From Allosalinactinospora lopnorensis (GTDB lineage Bacteria; Actinomycetota; Actinomycetes; Streptosporangiales; Streptosporangiaceae): DNA of 50,867 bases. This document shows positions 35,345 to 45,329 of this stretch, piece after piece. The stretch is taken from assembly GCF_000981225.1 (NCBI RefSeq), contig NZ_LAJC01000040.1, forward strand, positions 1-50,867, given 5' to 3'. The notes below the pieces were generated by a model. That model made no database searches. It was not told the DNA's origin and saw nothing but the letters and a program-made list of their open reading frames with translations. How positions within the stretch are numbered: position 1 is the stretch's first letter; each line of letters opens with the position of its first letter. Both the position numbers and the translations under genes were made by a program.

Positions 35345-36177
35345 TGGGGCAGAAGGTCAACCCGCACGGGTTCCGGCTGGGTATCTCCACCGATTTCAAG
35401 AGCCGGTGGTACGCCGACAAGCTGTACAAGGACTACGTCAAGGAAGACGTGGCCATCCGCCGGCTGCTCAACCGCGGTATGGAACGTGCCGGAATCTCCA
35501 AGGTGGACATCGAGCGCACCCGCGACCGTGTCCGCGTCGACGTGCACACCGCACGGCCGGGCATCGTCATCGGCCGGCGGGGCTCGGAGGCGGACCGCAT
35601 CCGCGCCGACCTCGAGAAACTGACGAAGAAGCAGGTTCTGCTGAACGTCTTCGAGGTCAAGACGCCTGAGATCGACGCTCAGCTCGTCGCTCAGGGCGTC
35701 GCGGAGCAGCTGTCGAGCCGGGTCGCGTTCCGTCGGGCGATGCGTAAGGCGATGCAGAGCGCGATGAAGAGCGGCGCCAAAGGCATCCGCATCCAGTGCG
35801 GAGGCCGTCTCGGCGGCGCTGAGATGTCGCGTTCGGAGTTCTACCGCGAGGGCCGCGTGCCGCTGCACACCCTGCGCGCCGACATCGACTACGGGTTCTT
35901 CGAGGCCCGGACGACGTTCGGTCGCATCGGTGTGAAGGTCTGGATCTACAAGGGCGACGCCCCGCAGACCCGGGCTGAGCGCGAGGCCGCCCAGGCCGCG
36001 CAGCGCACTCCGGGCGGTGGCGGTGGTGGCGGCGGCCAGCAGCGCCGCGAGCGTTCGCAGCGCCGGCGCCGTGGCGGCCAGCAGCAGGGCGGCCAGGGCC
36101 AGCAGTCGGAGGCCAAGTCCGGCGCGTCCGCCGAGGCGGCGCAGGGCGCCGAGAACTCCGGGAAAGAGGGGAGCTGA
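35344..36177 (+). CDS. rpsC: 30S ribosomal protein S3
   Basis: 277 aa. N-terminal [20 protein letters not shown], type II KH domain with [19 protein letters not shown], and the C-terminal domain [20 protein letters not shown]. Residues from about 220 form a Gly/Gln/Arg-rich then Ser/Ala/Glu-rich tail, common in actinomycete S3 and probably disordered. The GTG start overlaps the rplV stop. rplP starts 3 nt after the stop. Confidence 0.97.
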   Translation: MGQKVNPHGFRLGISTDFKSRWYADKLYKDYVKEDVAIRRLLNRGMERAGISKVDIERTRDRVRVDVHTARPGIVIGRRGSEADRIRADLEKLTKKQVLLNVFEVKTPEIDAQLVAQGVAEQLSSRVAFRRAMRKAMQSAMKSGAKGIRIQCGGRLGGAEMSRSEFYREGRVPLHTLRADIDYGFFEARTTFGRIGVKVWIYKGDAPQTRAEREAAQAAQRTPGGGGGGGGQQRRERSQRRRRGGQQQGGQGQQSEAKSGASAEAAQGAENSGKEGS

Positions 36178-36180
36178 CCG

Positions 36181-36597
36181 ATGCTCATTCCTCGCAAGGT
36201 CAAGTACCGCAAGCAGCACCACCCGGACCTCAGCGGTCGCGCCAAGGGTGGCACGAAGGTCAACTTCGGTGAGTACGGCATCCAGGCGCTGGAGGCCGCC
36301 TACGTCACCAACCGGCAGATCGAGGCCGCCCGTATCGCCATGACACGGCACATCCGCCGTGGCGGCAAGGTGTGGATCAACATCTTCCCGGACCGGCCCA
36401 TGACCAAGAAGCCCGCCGAAACCCGCATGGGTTCCGGTAAGGGTTCGCCCGAGTGGTGGGTCGCGCCGGTCAAGCCCGGGCGCGTGATGTTCGAGCTCTC
36501 GGGTGTGGCGGAGCCGGTGGCCAAGGAGGCCATGCGCAGGGCGATGCACAAGCTGCCGATGAAGTGCAAGTTCGTGAAGCGCGAGGTGTGGGAGTAA
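36181..36597 (+). CDS. rplP: 50S ribosomal protein L16
   Basis: 138 aa starting [60 protein letters not shown] and [20 protein letters not shown] are all standard. It contacts A- and P-site tRNA. Unusually, 73 nt separate its stop from rpmC; see the small ORF that fits there. Confidence 0.97.
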   Translation: MLIPRKVKYRKQHHPDLSGRAKGGTKVNFGEYGIQALEAAYVTNRQIEAARIAMTRHIRRGGKVWINIFPDRPMTKKPAETRMGSGKGSPEWWVAPVKPGRVMFELSGVAEPVAKEAMRRAMHKLPMKCKFVKREVWE

Positions 36598-36671
36598 TGA
36601 TGCGTGCGATGCACGGGCTCCCGTCACCGGGCTTTGAGAAGGCAAGCAGTAAGCGCGAAGTGGAGGCGTGA
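36597..36671 (+). CDS. Possible 24-aa ORF bridging rplP and rpmC
   Basis: An ATG overlaps the last base of the rplP stop (TAATG) and the frame runs 24 codons ([16 protein letters not shown]) to a TGA that overlaps the rpmC ATG (TGATG). It thus fills the intergenic gap exactly, with translational-coupling geometry at both ends. A GAGG lies about 10 nt before its ATG. No family recognised. It may only relay ribosomes, or be chance. Confidence 0.35.
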   Translation: MMRAMHGLPSPGFEKASSKREVEA

Positions 36672-36925
36672 TGGCGAAGTCCCTGACCGCCCGGGAGCTT
36701 CGGAGCCAGTCCGTGGAGGACCTGGTCGACAAGCTCAAGGAGGCGAAGGAAGAGCTGTTCAACCTCCGCTTCCAGGCCGCCACCGGGCAGCTGGACAACC
36801 ACAGTCGGCTGCGCACCGTGAAGCGTGAGATCGCCCGGATCTACACGGTGATGCGGGAGCACGAGCTCGGCATTGTGCCGCTTGCTGGTGAGTCGGCTGA
36901 GAAGACGAAGGAAGCGGCCGAATGA
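36671..36925 (+). CDS. rpmC: 50S ribosomal protein L29
   Basis: 84 aa, two-helix protein: [35 protein letters not shown] and [20 protein letters not shown] 36671 is preferred over GTG 36668 because GGAGG ends 4-5 nt upstream of it. The C-terminus has a short acidic tail. L29 lies at the tunnel exit. The stop overlaps rpsQ by 4 nt. Confidence 0.95.
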   Translation: MAKSLTARELRSQSVEDLVDKLKEAKEELFNLRFQAATGQLDNHSRLRTVKREIARIYTVMREHELGIVPLAGESAEKTKEAAE

Positions 36926-37200
36926 GCGAAACCAACAAGCAGACTGCCGCGCGTAACTACCGTAAGGTGCGCGAAGGTTATGTCGTCAGCGACAAGATGT
37001 CGAAGACTGTCGTTGTCGAGGTGGAGGACCGCGTGAAGCACTCGCTTTACGGCAAGGTCATCCGCCGCACCACGAAGTACAAGGCCCACGACGAAGCGGA
37101 GACCTGCGGCGTCGGCGACCGGGTGCGCATGATGGAGACCCGGCCGCTCTCCGCGACCAAGCGCTGGCGCGTCGTGGAGATCCTGGAGAAGGCTAAGTAG
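36922..37200 (+). CDS. rpsQ: 30S ribosomal protein S17
   Basis: 92 aa, OB fold: [40 protein letters not shown], and [23 protein letters not shown] overlaps the rpmC stop (ATGA). Last gene before a hairpin that separates the S10 and spc parts. Confidence 0.97.
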   Translation: MSETNKQTAARNYRKVREGYVVSDKMSKTVVVEVEDRVKHSLYGKVIRRTTKYKAHDEAETCGVGDRVRMMETRPLSATKRWRVVEILEKAK

Positions 37201-37250
37201 ACCCCTGCCTCGGCGGCCGGTTCTCGACCGGAGTCGGCCGCCCAAGGGGT
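37201..37250 (+). promoter_or_regulatory. Compound hairpin between rpsQ and rplN
   Basis: Immediately after the rpsQ stop, ACCCCT (37201-37206) pairs with AGGGGT (37245-37250) and encloses GGCGGCCG/CGGCCGCC (37212-37219 with 37235-37242). No T tract. It could attenuate, stabilise RNA ends or be a protein site at the S10/spc junction. Confidence 0.5.
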
Positions 37251-37304
37251 GAGACCACCTAGCATGCGCGGGCATCGGCTCGTGCGCAGTTATCAGGAGC
37301 AGAC

Positions 37305-37673
37305 GTGATTCAGCAGGAGTCGCGACTCAAGGTCGCCGACAACACGGGGGCAAAGGAGATCCTGACCATCCGTGTCCTTGGCGGCTCGGGTCGGCGCTAC
37401 GCGGGCATCGGCGACACCATCGTGGCGACGGTGAAGGACGCCCTTCCCGGCGCCGGCGTGAAGAAGGGCGATGTCGTCAAGGCCGTGATCGTGCGCACCA
37501 GGAAGGAGCGCCGCCGGCCCGACGGCTCCTACATCCGCTTCGATGAGAACGCCGCCGTGCTCATCAAGGACGGCGGGGACCCGCGAGGCACCCGTATTTT
37601 CGGCCCGGTCGGTCGTGAGCTGCGGGACAACAGGTACATGCGCATCATCTCGCTAGCGCCGGAGGTGCTCTAG
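37305..37673 (+). CDS. rplN: 50S ribosomal protein L14
   Basis: 122 aa, GTG start after [45 protein letters not shown] and [20 protein letters not shown], ending with a terminal IISLAPEVL. It lies at the subunit interface and binds the silencing factor RsfS. First gene of the spc segment; rplX begins 3 nt after the stop. Confidence 0.97.
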   Translation: MIQQESRLKVADNTGAKEILTIRVLGGSGRRYAGIGDTIVATVKDALPGAGVKKGDVVKAVIVRTRKERRRPDGSYIRFDENAAVLIKDGGDPRGTRIFGPVGRELRDNRYMRIISLAPEVL

Positions 37674-37676
37674 GCG

Positions 37677-37982
37677 ATGAAGATCAAGAAGAACGACGAG
37701 GTCATCGTCATCGCCGGCAAGGACAAGGGTGCCACCGGGAAGGTCATCAGGGCTCTTCCCAAGGAGCAGCGTGTCGTCGTCGAGGGCGTCAACCTCATCA
37801 AGAAGCACAAGAAGGCCAACCCGGCGGGCGGTCAGCAGGGCGAGGTCGTCACCAAGGAGGCGCCGATCCACGTGAGCAATGTCGCGCTCGCGGAGAACGG
37901 CAAGCCTGCCCGTGTCGGTTACCGCTTCGAGGAAGACGGAACGAAAGTTCGGATCTCCCGCCGTACCGGTAAGGACATCTGA
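37677..37982 (+). CDS. rplX: 50S ribosomal protein L24
   Basis: 101 aa with a KOW motif: [20 protein letters not shown], then [20 protein letters not shown]. Assembly initiator protein of 50S. Its TGA overlaps the rplE ATG by one base. Confidence 0.97.
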   Translation: MKIKKNDEVIVIAGKDKGATGKVIRALPKEQRVVVEGVNLIKKHKKANPAGGQQGEVVTKEAPIHVSNVALAENGKPARVGYRFEEDGTKVRISRRTGKDI

Positions 37983-38575
37983 TGACGGTTACAACTGACG
38001 ACAACGCCACCAGTGCCTCCGAGGCCCGGCCGGTTCCCCGCCTCAAGGAGAAGTACCGCTCCGAGATCGTTTCGGGACTCCGCGAGGAGTTCGGTTACGG
38101 CAACGTCATGCAGATCCCCAAGGTGACCAAGATCGTGGTCAACATGGGGATCGGCGAGGCGGCTCGCGACGCGAAACTGATCCAGGGCGCGGTCGCCGAC
38201 CTGTCGGTGATCACCGGGCAGAAGCCGAAGATCAACCGGGCGAAGAAGTCGATCGCGCAGTTCAAGGTGCGCGAGGGCATGCCGATCGGCGCCAGCGTCA
38301 CGCTGCGCGGCGACCGGATGTGGGAGTTCCTCGACCGCCTGCTCTCGCTGGCGCTTCCCCGGATCCGCGACTTCCGTGGGCTGTCCCCGAACCAGTTCGA
38401 CGGCCAGGGCAACTACACGTTCGGTCTGACCGAGCAGGTGATGTTCCACGAGGTCAACCCGGACAAGATCGATCGGCCCCGGGGTATGGACATCACGGTC
38501 GTCACCTCGGCGGCCACCAATGACGAGGGCCGGAGCCTGCTCAAGCGGCTCGGTTTCCCGTTCAAGGAAGCCTGA
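37982..38575 (+). CDS. rplE: 50S ribosomal protein L5
   Basis: 197 aa with a short Thr/Asp-rich N-terminal extension, then [39 protein letters not shown] and [20 protein letters not shown]. Binds 5S rRNA and contacts the 30S head. One-base overlap with rplX; rpsN follows 13 nt later. Confidence 0.97.
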   Translation: MTVTTDDNATSASEARPVPRLKEKYRSEIVSGLREEFGYGNVMQIPKVTKIVVNMGIGEAARDAKLIQGAVADLSVITGQKPKINRAKKSIAQFKVREGMPIGASVTLRGDRMWEFLDRLLSLALPRIRDFRGLSPNQFDGQGNYTFGLTEQVMFHEVNPDKIDRPRGMDITVVTSAATNDEGRSLLKRLGFPFKEA

Positions 38576-38588
38576 AAGGTGACGACAG

Positions 38589-38774
38589 ATGGCTAAGAAG
38601 GCACTGATCGCCAAGGCGAACCGGAAGCCGAAGTTCGCCGTTCGCGGATATACTCGATGCTCGCGGTGCGGTCGTCCGCGCGCCGTTTACCGGAAGTTCG
38701 GCCTCTGCCGGATCTGCTTCCGCGAGATGGCGCACCGGGGCGAGCTCCCGGGCATCACCAAGGCCAGCTGGTAA
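38589..38774 (+). CDS. rpsN: 30S ribosomal protein S14, zinc type
   Basis: 61 aa, the short zinc-binding form: [20 protein letters not shown] supplies four cysteines. [20 protein letters not shown] is the usual start. A zinc-free paralogue would be expected elsewhere if the genome has Zur-controlled replacements. A hairpin follows 10 nt after the stop. Confidence 0.97.
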   Translation: MAKKALIAKANRKPKFAVRGYTRCSRCGRPRAVYRKFGLCRICFREMAHRGELPGITKASW

Positions 38775-38784
38775 ATCCCTTCCG

Positions 38785-38810
38785 GGCCGGTCCTATTCGG
38801 GACCGGCCCC
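38785..38810 (+). terminator. Hairpin after rpsN
   Basis: GGGCCGGTCC (38785-38794) and GGACCGGCCC (38801-38810) form 10 bp with a 6-nt loop. No T tract. It breaks the spc cluster before rpsH. Confidence 0.6.
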
Positions 38811-38894
38811 GGGATTGCCGCTGTCCGCGGCAGTTCGATCAAGCGGCCGGTAGGACCCGCCGCGCGAAAGCATTCACAAGACAGTTAACCGATC

Positions 38895-38927
38895 GGGCAC
38901 GATACCGGAGGCTCCGGTATGGTGCCC
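38895..38927 (+). promoter_or_regulatory. Leader hairpin upstream of rpsH
   Basis: GGGCAC and GTGCCC flank ATACCGGA-GGC-TCCGGTAT, giving 14 paired bases broken by a single G-G mismatch. It lies about 108 nt before rpsH in a 260-nt gap with no gene. A promoter is expected between the rpsN hairpin and this element, but none is convincing. Confidence 0.45.
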
Positions 38928-39034
38928 ACGACCACGCCGTAGGTCCTAGAGGAGTCGGTGCGCCAGCGAGCGTGCACGAACAGGCTCAGGCACCTGCCCT
39001 TGGGGAAACCGCGGCGAGGAAGGGCCAATCGGCC

Positions 39035-39433
39035 ATGACGATGACCGACCCCATCGCAGATATGCTCACGCGTCTGCGCAACGCGAATTCGGCATACCAC
39101 GACACCGTCAAGATGCCGTATTCCAAGATCAAGGCACACATCGCCGAGATCCTCCAGCAGGAGGGCTACGTCCAGGGCTGGCGCACCGAGGACGCCCCGG
39201 TTGGTCAGAGCCTTGTGGTGGAGCTCAAGTACGGGCCCACTCGGGAGCGTTCGATCGCCGGCGTCCGCCGGGTCTCCAAGCCGGGTCTGCGGGTCTACGC
39301 GAAGAAGGACAACCTTCCGCGGGTCCTGGGTGGCCTCGGCGTGGCCATCATTTCGACGTCCGGTGGCCTCATGACCGACAAGCAGGCCAAGAAGCGCGGC
39401 GTGGGCGGCGAAGTCCTCGCCTACGTTTGGTAA
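39035..39433 (+). CDS. rpsH: 30S ribosomal protein S8
   Basis: 132 aa starting [21 protein letters not shown]-terminal [20 protein letters not shown] is typical. ATG 39035 is chosen; ATG 39041 two codons later is possible. AGGAAGGG lies upstream. S8 is a primary 16S binder and, in E. coli, the repressor of the spc operon. rplF follows 16 nt later. Confidence 0.97.
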   Translation: MTMTDPIADMLTRLRNANSAYHDTVKMPYSKIKAHIAEILQQEGYVQGWRTEDAPVGQSLVVELKYGPTRERSIAGVRRVSKPGLRVYAKKDNLPRVLGGLGVAIISTSGGLMTDKQAKKRGVGGEVLAYVW

Positions 39434-39449
39434 AGGGAGAGATTTCAGC

Positions 39450-39986
39450 ATGTCGCGTATCGGTCGACTGCCGATCTCGGTCCCGAAGGGCGTCGAAGTC
39501 ACGATTGACGGGCAAGACGTCAAAGTCAAGGGGCCGAAGGGCGAACTGAGCCACACCGTGACCGAACCGATCACCGTCTCACAGGAGGACGGCACGATCA
39601 CGGTCACGCGTCCGGACGACCAACCCGAGAACCGCTCGCTGCACGGGCTCACCCGTGCCCTGCTCGCGAACCTCATCGAGGGCGTCTCAAAGGGCTTCAT
39701 CAAGACCCTGGAGATCCACGGTGTGGGGTACCGCGTCCAGTCGAGGGGCTCCAACCTGGAGTTCTCCCTGGGCTACAGCCACCCCATCACGGTGGAGCCG
39801 CCGGACGGCATCACCTTCCGGGTGGAGAAGCCGACCGTGCTGCACGTCGAGGGCATCGACAAGCAGCTCGTGGGTCAGGTTGCCGCGAACATCCGTAGTC
39901 TGCGCAAGCCCGACCCGTACAAGGCCAAGGGCGTGCGATACCAGGGCGAGCGGATCCGCCGCAAGGCCGGAAAGGCTGGTAAGTGA
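39450..39986 (+). CDS. rplF: 50S ribosomal protein L6
   Basis: 178 aa, two related domains: [20 protein letters not shown] and [20 protein letters not shown], then [20 protein letters not shown]. Lies near the factor-binding site. Overlaps or abuts rplR. Confidence 0.97.
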   Translation: MSRIGRLPISVPKGVEVTIDGQDVKVKGPKGELSHTVTEPITVSQEDGTITVTRPDDQPENRSLHGLTRALLANLIEGVSKGFIKTLEIHGVGYRVQSRGSNLEFSLGYSHPITVEPPDGITFRVEKPTVLHVEGIDKQLVGQVAANIRSLRKPDPYKAKGVRYQGERIRRKAGKAGK

Positions 39987-39988
39987 GC

Positions 39989-40375
39989 ATGGCGAAGAGC
40001 ACGTTGCGGCCCCGGAAGGGCGCAGCCACGCGCGCGGCTTCCCGTGCGCGGCGGCATCTGCGCGTCCGCAAGAAGGTCTCGGGTACGGTCGAGCGTCCGC
40101 GCCTGGTCGTCACCCGCTCCTCCAAGCACATGGTCGCCCAGATGGTGGACGACACCAGGGGAGTTACCGTGGTCTCGGCGTCCACGATGGATCCGGTGAT
40201 CCGCAGCTCCGAGAAGACCAAAACCGAGAAGTCGAGGCAGGTCGGCGAGCTGCTGGCGCAGCGTGCCAAGGACGCCGGAATCGGCGCGGCCGTCTTCGAC
40301 CGCGGGGGTTACCGCTACCACGGCCGTGTCGCCGCGGTGGCTGACGGCGCGCGCGCCGGCGGACTGGAGTTCTGA
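39989..40375 (+). CDS. rplR: 50S ribosomal protein L18
   Basis: 128 aa from ATG 39989 ([20 protein letters not shown]); a GTG at 39983 overlapping the rplF stop would add two residues. [20 protein letters not shown] and [20 protein letters not shown] fit the 5S rRNA-binding family. rpsE follows after 51 nt. Confidence 0.96.
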   Translation: MAKSTLRPRKGAATRAASRARRHLRVRKKVSGTVERPRLVVTRSSKHMVAQMVDDTRGVTVVSASTMDPVIRSSEKTKTEKSRQVGELLAQRAKDAGIGAAVFDRGGYRYHGRVAAVADGARAGGLEF

Positions 40376-40426
40376 TCAGATGAACTCAGTCCAGGGCAAG
40401 AACTACGACGAGAAGAGGAACCACTG

Positions 40427-41029
40427 ATGGCTGCAGCTCCGCGGCGCGGCGCCGGTGGCGAGCGGCGAGACCGCCGCGACGATCGCCGCGGCGGCGCCGC
40501 AGACAAGGGTGTCTCCTATATCGAGAAAGTCGTGACCATCAACCGGGTCGCCAAGGTCGTCAAGGGTGGTCGGCGTTTCAGCTTCACCGCCCTGGTCGTC
40601 GTCGGTGACGGCAACGGCATGGTCGGCGTGGGTTACGGCAAGGCCAAGGAGGTCCCCTCGGCGATCGCCAAGGGGGTCGACGAAGCGAAGAAGAACTTCT
40701 TCCGGGTACCGCGTATCCAGGGCACGATCACGCACCGGGTGCAGGGAGAGGAGGCCGCGGGCGTCGTCCTGCTGCGCCCCGCTGCGCCCGGTACCGGTGT
40801 CATCGCCGGCGGTCCGGTCCGTGCGGTGCTGGAGTGCGCGGGCATCCACGACGTCCTCAGCAAGTCGCTGGGGTCGGCGAACCCGCTGAACATCGTGCAC
40901 GCGACCGTGGCCGGGCTCAAGCAGCTGAAGCGTCCCGAGGAGATCGCCGCACGCCGCGGTATGCCGCTCGATGACGTCGCGCCGGCCGCCATGCTGCGCG
41001 CCCAGGCGGAAACGAAGGCGGGTGCCTGA
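40427..41029 (+). CDS. rpsE: 30S ribosomal protein S5
   Basis: 200 aa. An Arg/Gly/Asp-rich N-terminal extension of about 28 residues precedes [40 protein letters not shown] and [19 protein letters not shown]. It helps maintain translational accuracy. rpmD begins 2 nt after the stop. Confidence 0.97.
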   Translation: MAAAPRRGAGGERRDRRDDRRGGAADKGVSYIEKVVTINRVAKVVKGGRRFSFTALVVVGDGNGMVGVGYGKAKEVPSAIAKGVDEAKKNFFRVPRIQGTITHRVQGEEAAGVVLLRPAAPGTGVIAGGPVRAVLECAGIHDVLSKSLGSANPLNIVHATVAGLKQLKRPEEIAARRGMPLDDVAPAAMLRAQAETKAGA

Positions 41030-41031
41030 CC

Positions 41032-41217
41032 ATGGCGAAGCTGAAGATCACGCAGGTCCGCTCGAAGATCGGCGGCACCCAGAAGCAGCGCGACAGCCTC
41101 CGTTCGCTGGGCCTCGGCCGGATCGGCAAGTCTGTTTCGCGTGAGGACCGTCCTGAGGTTCGCGGGCAGATCAACGTTGTCGCGCACCTCGTCTCTGTCG
41201 AGGAGGACAACTCATGA
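41032..41217 (+). CDS. rpmD: 50S ribosomal protein L30
   Basis: 61 aa: [20 protein letters not shown], then [13 protein letters not shown]. Stop overlaps the rplO ATG by 4 nt. Standard position between rpsE and rplO. Confidence 0.97.
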   Translation: MAKLKITQVRSKIGGTQKQRDSLRSLGLGRIGKSVSREDRPEVRGQINVVAHLVSVEEDNS

Positions 41218-41681
41218 GTAATGAGTACTCCACCGACGAGCCGCTCAAGCTCCACCACCTCCGTCCGGCAGCCGGTGCCAACAAGGCCAAGATCCGCAAG
41301 GGTCGCGGCGAGGCTTCCAAAGGAAAGACGGCGGGACGCGGTACCAAGGGGACGAAGGCTCGTTCGACCGTTCCGGTGGGTTTCGAGGGCGGTCAGATGC
41401 CGCTCATCCGCCGGGTTCCCAAGCTCAAGGGTTTCAGCAACGCCCGGTTCAAGACGGTCTACCAGGTCGTCAACCTGGACAAGCTGAGCGAGCTCTACCC
41501 GAACGGAGGCGAGGTCACCGTCGAGGACCTGGTCGCCAAGGGAGCGGTTCGCAAGAACAAGCCTGTCAAGGTGCTGGGCACCGGCGAGATCTCGGTGGCG
41601 GTGCAGGTGAGCGCGCACGCGTTCTCCGTCTCCGCCAAGGAGAAGATCGCCGCGGCCGGTGGCAGTGTCACCGAGCGCTAG
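41214..41681 (+). CDS. rplO: 50S ribosomal protein L15
   Basis: 155 aa; [31 protein letters not shown] and [20 protein letters not shown] are typical, with the C-terminal L18e-like fold. Last r-protein gene before a 304-nt gap and secY. Confidence 0.97.
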   Translation: MSNEYSTDEPLKLHHLRPAAGANKAKIRKGRGEASKGKTAGRGTKGTKARSTVPVGFEGGQMPLIRRVPKLKGFSNARFKTVYQVVNLDKLSELYPNGGEVTVEDLVAKGAVRKNKPVKVLGTGEISVAVQVSAHAFSVSAKEKIAAAGGSVTER

Positions 41682-41985
41682 GAAGCGACATCCGACCTAT
41701 GCGTTCATGGGGCGCCCGTTTGGTTACACCCACTAGATTGGGGCCACGCGGGCGCCTCTGTGCGCTTTGCCAGCCCGGGACCGGGAGGACCTTCCGGGAG
41801 CGGCCGGCTACCGGCTGTGAGCTCGAAGATCCTCCCATCCCGGTGGATGGCTGTTACAGTGCCATCTGCTTGATTGATGACTTCCGGGCCCCGGGCAGCC
41901 GCCCGGTGCTGACGCTATACGACGATTCAGGATCGGCCGCGATGTCTCGAATCGGTTCCGCCGCCGAAGCCTCGCAGGAGGAGAC
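41682..41985 (+). other. secY leader region, no gene
   Basis: 304 nt without a credible gene. GGCGCCCG (41711-41718) pairs with CGGGCGCC (41749-41756), enclosing a -10-like TAGATT (41734-41739). A second hairpin CCGGGC-AGCC-GCCCGG lies at 41891-41906. Candidate -10 boxes TACAGT and TATACG lack proper -35 partners. Confidence 0.4.
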
Positions 41986-43299
41986 GTGCTAGGTGCGTTC
42001 GTCCGTGCGTTCCGCACGCCTGACCTGCGTAACAAGCTGCTGTTCACACTGTTCATCCTGACGATCTTCCGGCTGGGATCGGTGATCCCCGCACCGGGCA
42101 TCAACTCAGCGGCGATCAGGGAGCAGATGGAGGCGGTGCAGGCCGCCGACACGTCCGGCATTTACGCGCTGGTCAATCTGTTCAGTGGTGGCGCACTACT
42201 GCAGCTTGCGGTCTTCGCGCTGGGCATCATGCCGTATATCACTGCGAGCATCATCATCAACCTGCTCACAGTGGTCATCCCGCGACTGGAGACGCTGAAG
42301 AAGGAAGGCCAGGCGGGACAGAGCAAGATCACCCAGTACACGCGATATCTGACCCTGGCTCTGGCGATTCTCCAGTCGACGAGCATCGTCGCGATGGCCC
42401 GCACCGGGCAGCTGTTCCAAGGGCAGATCCCGGTGCACACCTACATGCCCAACCAGGACATCCTGACCCTGGTGACCATCGTCTTCGTGATGACGGCCGG
42501 TACCGGCATCATCATGTGGTTCGGTGAACTGATCACCGAGCGCGGTGTCGGAAACGGCATGTCGTTGCTGATCTTCACCCAGGTGATCGCGGTCTTCCCG
42601 TCCTCCATCGCGGGTCTGTGGGAAGAGGAGGAGACCTGGCTGTTCACCCTCATCTGCGTCGCGGGCCTGGTGCTGATCACCGGTGTGGTCTTCATGGAGC
42701 AGGCGCAGCGCCGGATCCCGGTGCAGTACGCCAAGCGGATGGTCGGCCGGCGGATGTACGGCGGCAGCTCCACCTACATTCCGCTGAAGGTCAACCAGGC
42801 CGGCATCATCCCGGTCATCTTCGCCTCCTCGCTGCTGTACCTGCCGCAGCTCGCCATCGGCCTTATGGGCGAGGACTCCGAGAACCGCGTGGTGCGGTTC
42901 CTCCAGGACTACTTCGTCACGGGTACGCACCCGGTGTACATGGCCACGTTCTTCTTCCTGATCGTGGGCTTCGCGTTCTTCTACGTGGCCATCACTTTCA
43001 ACCCCGCCGAAGTCGCCGAGAACATGAAGAAGTACGGTGGGTTCATCCCGGGCATTCGTCCGGGGCGTCCGACCGCCGAATATCTCGACTACGTGCTGAC
43101 TCGGCTGACGACCCCCGGTTCGCTGTACCTGGGTCTGATCGCTCTACTGCCAATGATCGCCCTCGGATCGGCAGGCGCCTCTGGGGGGTTCCCATTCGGT
43201 GGTACGAGCATCCTGATCATGGTCGGTGTCGGGCTGGACACGGTGAAGCAGATTGAGAGTCACCTCCAGCAGAGGAACTACGAAGGTTTTCTGCGATAG
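41986..43299 (+). CDS. secY: Preprotein translocase subunit SecY
   Basis: 437 aa, ten membrane segments, GTG start after [28 protein letters not shown] starts the first helix; [20 protein letters not shown] is the second-helix region near the lateral gate; the cytoplasmic loops carry [20 protein letters not shown] and [13 protein letters not shown]. It forms the protein-conducting channel with SecE (this window) and SecG. Its stop overlaps the adk GTG by one base. Confidence 0.97.
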   Translation: MLGAFVRAFRTPDLRNKLLFTLFILTIFRLGSVIPAPGINSAAIREQMEAVQAADTSGIYALVNLFSGGALLQLAVFALGIMPYITASIIINLLTVVIPRLETLKKEGQAGQSKITQYTRYLTLALAILQSTSIVAMARTGQLFQGQIPVHTYMPNQDILTLVTIVFVMTAGTGIIMWFGELITERGVGNGMSLLIFTQVIAVFPSSIAGLWEEEETWLFTLICVAGLVLITGVVFMEQAQRRIPVQYAKRMVGRRMYGGSSTYIPLKVNQAGIIPVIFASSLLYLPQLAIGLMGEDSENRVVRFLQDYFVTGTHPVYMATFFFLIVGFAFFYVAITFNPAEVAENMKKYGGFIPGIRPGRPTAEYLDYVLTRLTTPGSLYLGLIALLPMIALGSAGASGGFPFGGTSILIMVGVGLDTVKQIESHLQQRNYEGFLR

Positions 43300-43949
43300 T
43301 GCGTGCCGTATTGGTAGGGCCCCCTGGGGCCGGTAAAGGTACCCAAGCCCAGATCTTGGCGTCAGAATTGTCGATCCCGAAGGTGTCCACCGGTGACATC
43401 TTCCGTGCCAACGTCAGCGGTGGCACGGAGCTTGGTAATCAGGCCAAGACGTACATGGACCGCGGTGAACTCGTTCCCGACGAGGTCACCAACGCGATGG
43501 TCCGCGACCGCCTGGCGCAGGACGACGCCAAGGCCGGCTTTCTGCTGGACGGCTTCCCGCGCAACGTGGCGCAGGCCGAGACCCTGAACAAGATCCTCGG
43601 CGAGCTGGACGAGCTGCTCGACGTCGTGCTCGAACTCAGGGTCGACAAGGAGGAGGTCGTCAAGCGACTGTCCGGTCGTCGTTCCTGCCGGAACTGCGGC
43701 CACGTGCAGCACGTGGACTACGATCCCCCGAAGACCGAGGGCGTCTGCGACTCCTGCGGGGGCGAGCTGTTCCAGCGCGATGACGACCGAGAGGAGACCA
43801 TCCGCCGCCGGCTGGAGGTCTACGACGAGCAGACCGCGCCGCTGGTCTCGTTCTACGACAACGAGGGTCTCCTCGTCCCGATCAAGGCCACCGGGCCGGT
43901 GGAGGACGTCACAGCGCGGGCCATGGAAGCCCTGCGGAGCCGGACCTGA
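43299..43949 (+). CDS. adk: Adenylate kinase (zinc-LID type)
   Basis: 216 aa. P-loop GPPGAGKGT (7-15), NMP domain [19 protein letters not shown]. The LID has four cysteines, C130, C133, C150 and C153, in [11 protein letters not shown] and GVCDSCGG, so it should bind structural Zn2+. Converts AMP and ATP to two ADP. Coupled to secY by a one-base overlap and 1 nt upstream of map. Confidence 0.97.
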   Translation: MRAVLVGPPGAGKGTQAQILASELSIPKVSTGDIFRANVSGGTELGNQAKTYMDRGELVPDEVTNAMVRDRLAQDDAKAGFLLDGFPRNVAQAETLNKILGELDELLDVVLELRVDKEEVVKRLSGRRSCRNCGHVQHVDYDPPKTEGVCDSCGGELFQRDDDREETIRRRLEVYDEQTAPLVSFYDNEGLLVPIKATGPVEDVTARAMEALRSRT

Positions 43950-43950
43950 C

Positions 43951-44775
43951 ATGTTCCGCAGAGCCGACCCCTCGGTCCAGTTGAAGACTCCGGAGCAGGT
44001 GCGGAAGATGCGGGAGGCGGGCCGGATCGTGGCCCGCACCCTGGAGGAGCTTCGGAACACCGCCCGGCCCGGCATGACGACGCTGGATCTCGACGCCATC
44101 GCCGAGCGCAGCATCCGCGATGCCGATGCCGTGCCGTCCTTCAAGGGCTACCACGGTTTCCCCGGGTCGATCTGCGCTTCGGTGAACGAAGAGGTGGTGC
44201 ACGGCATCCCGCGGGACACCAAGGTCCTGCAGAACGGCGACATCATCTCCGTCGACTGCGGGGCGATCCTCGACGGGTGGCACGGCGACTCCGCGATCAC
44301 GATCGCGATCGGCGAGGTGAGCGCGGAGGACCATCGGATGATGCAGGTCTGCGAGGAAGCGATGTGGCGGGGTATCGCCGAGATGCGGCTGGGCCGGCAC
44401 CTCGGTGATATCGGCCACGCGATCGAGAGCTACATACGGTCGCAGGGCAGGTACGGCAACGTCCAGGAGTACGGCGGCCACGGAATCGGCACCGAGATGC
44501 ACATGGACCCGCATGTGCTCAACTACGGCAAGCCGGGCAAGGGCATGAAACTGACCAAGGGCATGTGCCTGGCGATCGAGCCCATGACGAACCAGGGCAC
44601 CCGGCACGTGGCGTCGCTGAGCGATGAATGGACCGTGGTCACCCGCGACGGCAAGCGGTCGGCGCACTTCGAGCACTCGGTGGCGGTCACCGCCGACGGG
44701 CCGCTGGTCCTCACCGCCCGCGAGGAGAACCGCGTGAAGATCGCCGAACTGGGTTTCCCTGATCCCGGTTTCTGA
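43951..44775 (+). CDS. map: Methionine aminopeptidase type I
   Basis: 274 aa from ATG 43951 (MFRRADPSVQLKTPEQVRKM); the frame is open upstream but inside adk. Metal ligands are D102, D113, H177, E210 and E241, with H84 in the substrate site (EVVHGIP). There is no N-terminal SH3-binding zinc extension, so it is the short MetAP type I. Removes the initiator methionine from nascent chains. The order secY-adk-map is conserved. Confidence 0.96.
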   Translation: MFRRADPSVQLKTPEQVRKMREAGRIVARTLEELRNTARPGMTTLDLDAIAERSIRDADAVPSFKGYHGFPGSICASVNEEVVHGIPRDTKVLQNGDIISVDCGAILDGWHGDSAITIAIGEVSAEDHRMMQVCEEAMWRGIAEMRLGRHLGDIGHAIESYIRSQGRYGNVQEYGGHGIGTEMHMDPHVLNYGKPGKGMKLTKGMCLAIEPMTNQGTRHVASLSDEWTVVTRDGKRSAHFEHSVAVTADGPLVLTAREENRVKIAELGFPDPGF

Positions 44776-44882
44776 AAGGGTCCAACCGGTGCCCGGCCCC
44801 CAGCGGTGGCAGGCTTCCTCGGCTACGCTGGCGCTTAACGGCCATCCGGCCGGAAAAGCCGGGATCGACTAAGAGGTGTGCC

Positions 44883-45329
44883 GTGACGGAGGACTCGCCC
44901 GATCTCCGGGTATCGGATGCCGATCGCGAGCGGGTGGCCAAACTGCTGCGGGAGCACTTCGCGCAGGGTCGCCTGGACGACGACGAGTTCAACACCCGTT
45001 TGGAGAGCGCCTACAAGGCGCGTACCCGAGGCGAGCTGGTACCGCTTTTCAGGGACCTGCCCGAGATGGATCTCGGTTCTCTTCCGGCCGAGGCCCCGCG
45101 CCCGCCCGCGGCGGGGAACCGGATGGACCCGGCGCTGGTGATCCCGTGGCTGGTATGGGCCGGGGTGAACGCGTTGTGCTTCACCATCTGGCTGATCCCT
45201 TACCTCACCGGCGCCGGAACGGCCTACCCGTGGTTCCTGTGGGTGGCGGGCCCGTGGGGCGTGGTGCTGTTGTTCATCAGCATCGGGGTCATCGTGCTCA
45301 AGGAGGGACGACAGGGCCGGGCGGACTGA
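44883..45329 (+). CDS. DUF1707 protein with two membrane helices
   Basis: 148 aa from GTG (RGAGGTGTGCC upstream region). Residues 8-60 match DUF1707: LRVSDADRERVAKLLREHFA, GRLDDDEFNTRLESAY and GELVPLFRDLP. Two hydrophobic helices follow (about 84-105 and 113-137). DUF1707 is common in actinomycete membrane proteins and its function is not known. It stands alone between map and infA; the 301-nt gap after it has no gene. Confidence 0.9.
   Translation: MTEDSPDLRVSDADRERVAKLLREHFAQGRLDDDEFNTRLESAYKARTRGELVPLFRDLPEMDLGSLPAEAPRPPAAGNRMDPALVIPWLVWAGVNALCFTIWLIPYLTGAGTAYPWFLWVAGPWGVVLLFISIGVIVLKEGRQGRAD

Noticed and set aside
41699-41992. 97-aa frame between rplO and secY
   Set aside because: No family, overlaps the secY start and SD, and crosses inverted repeats; treated as leader.
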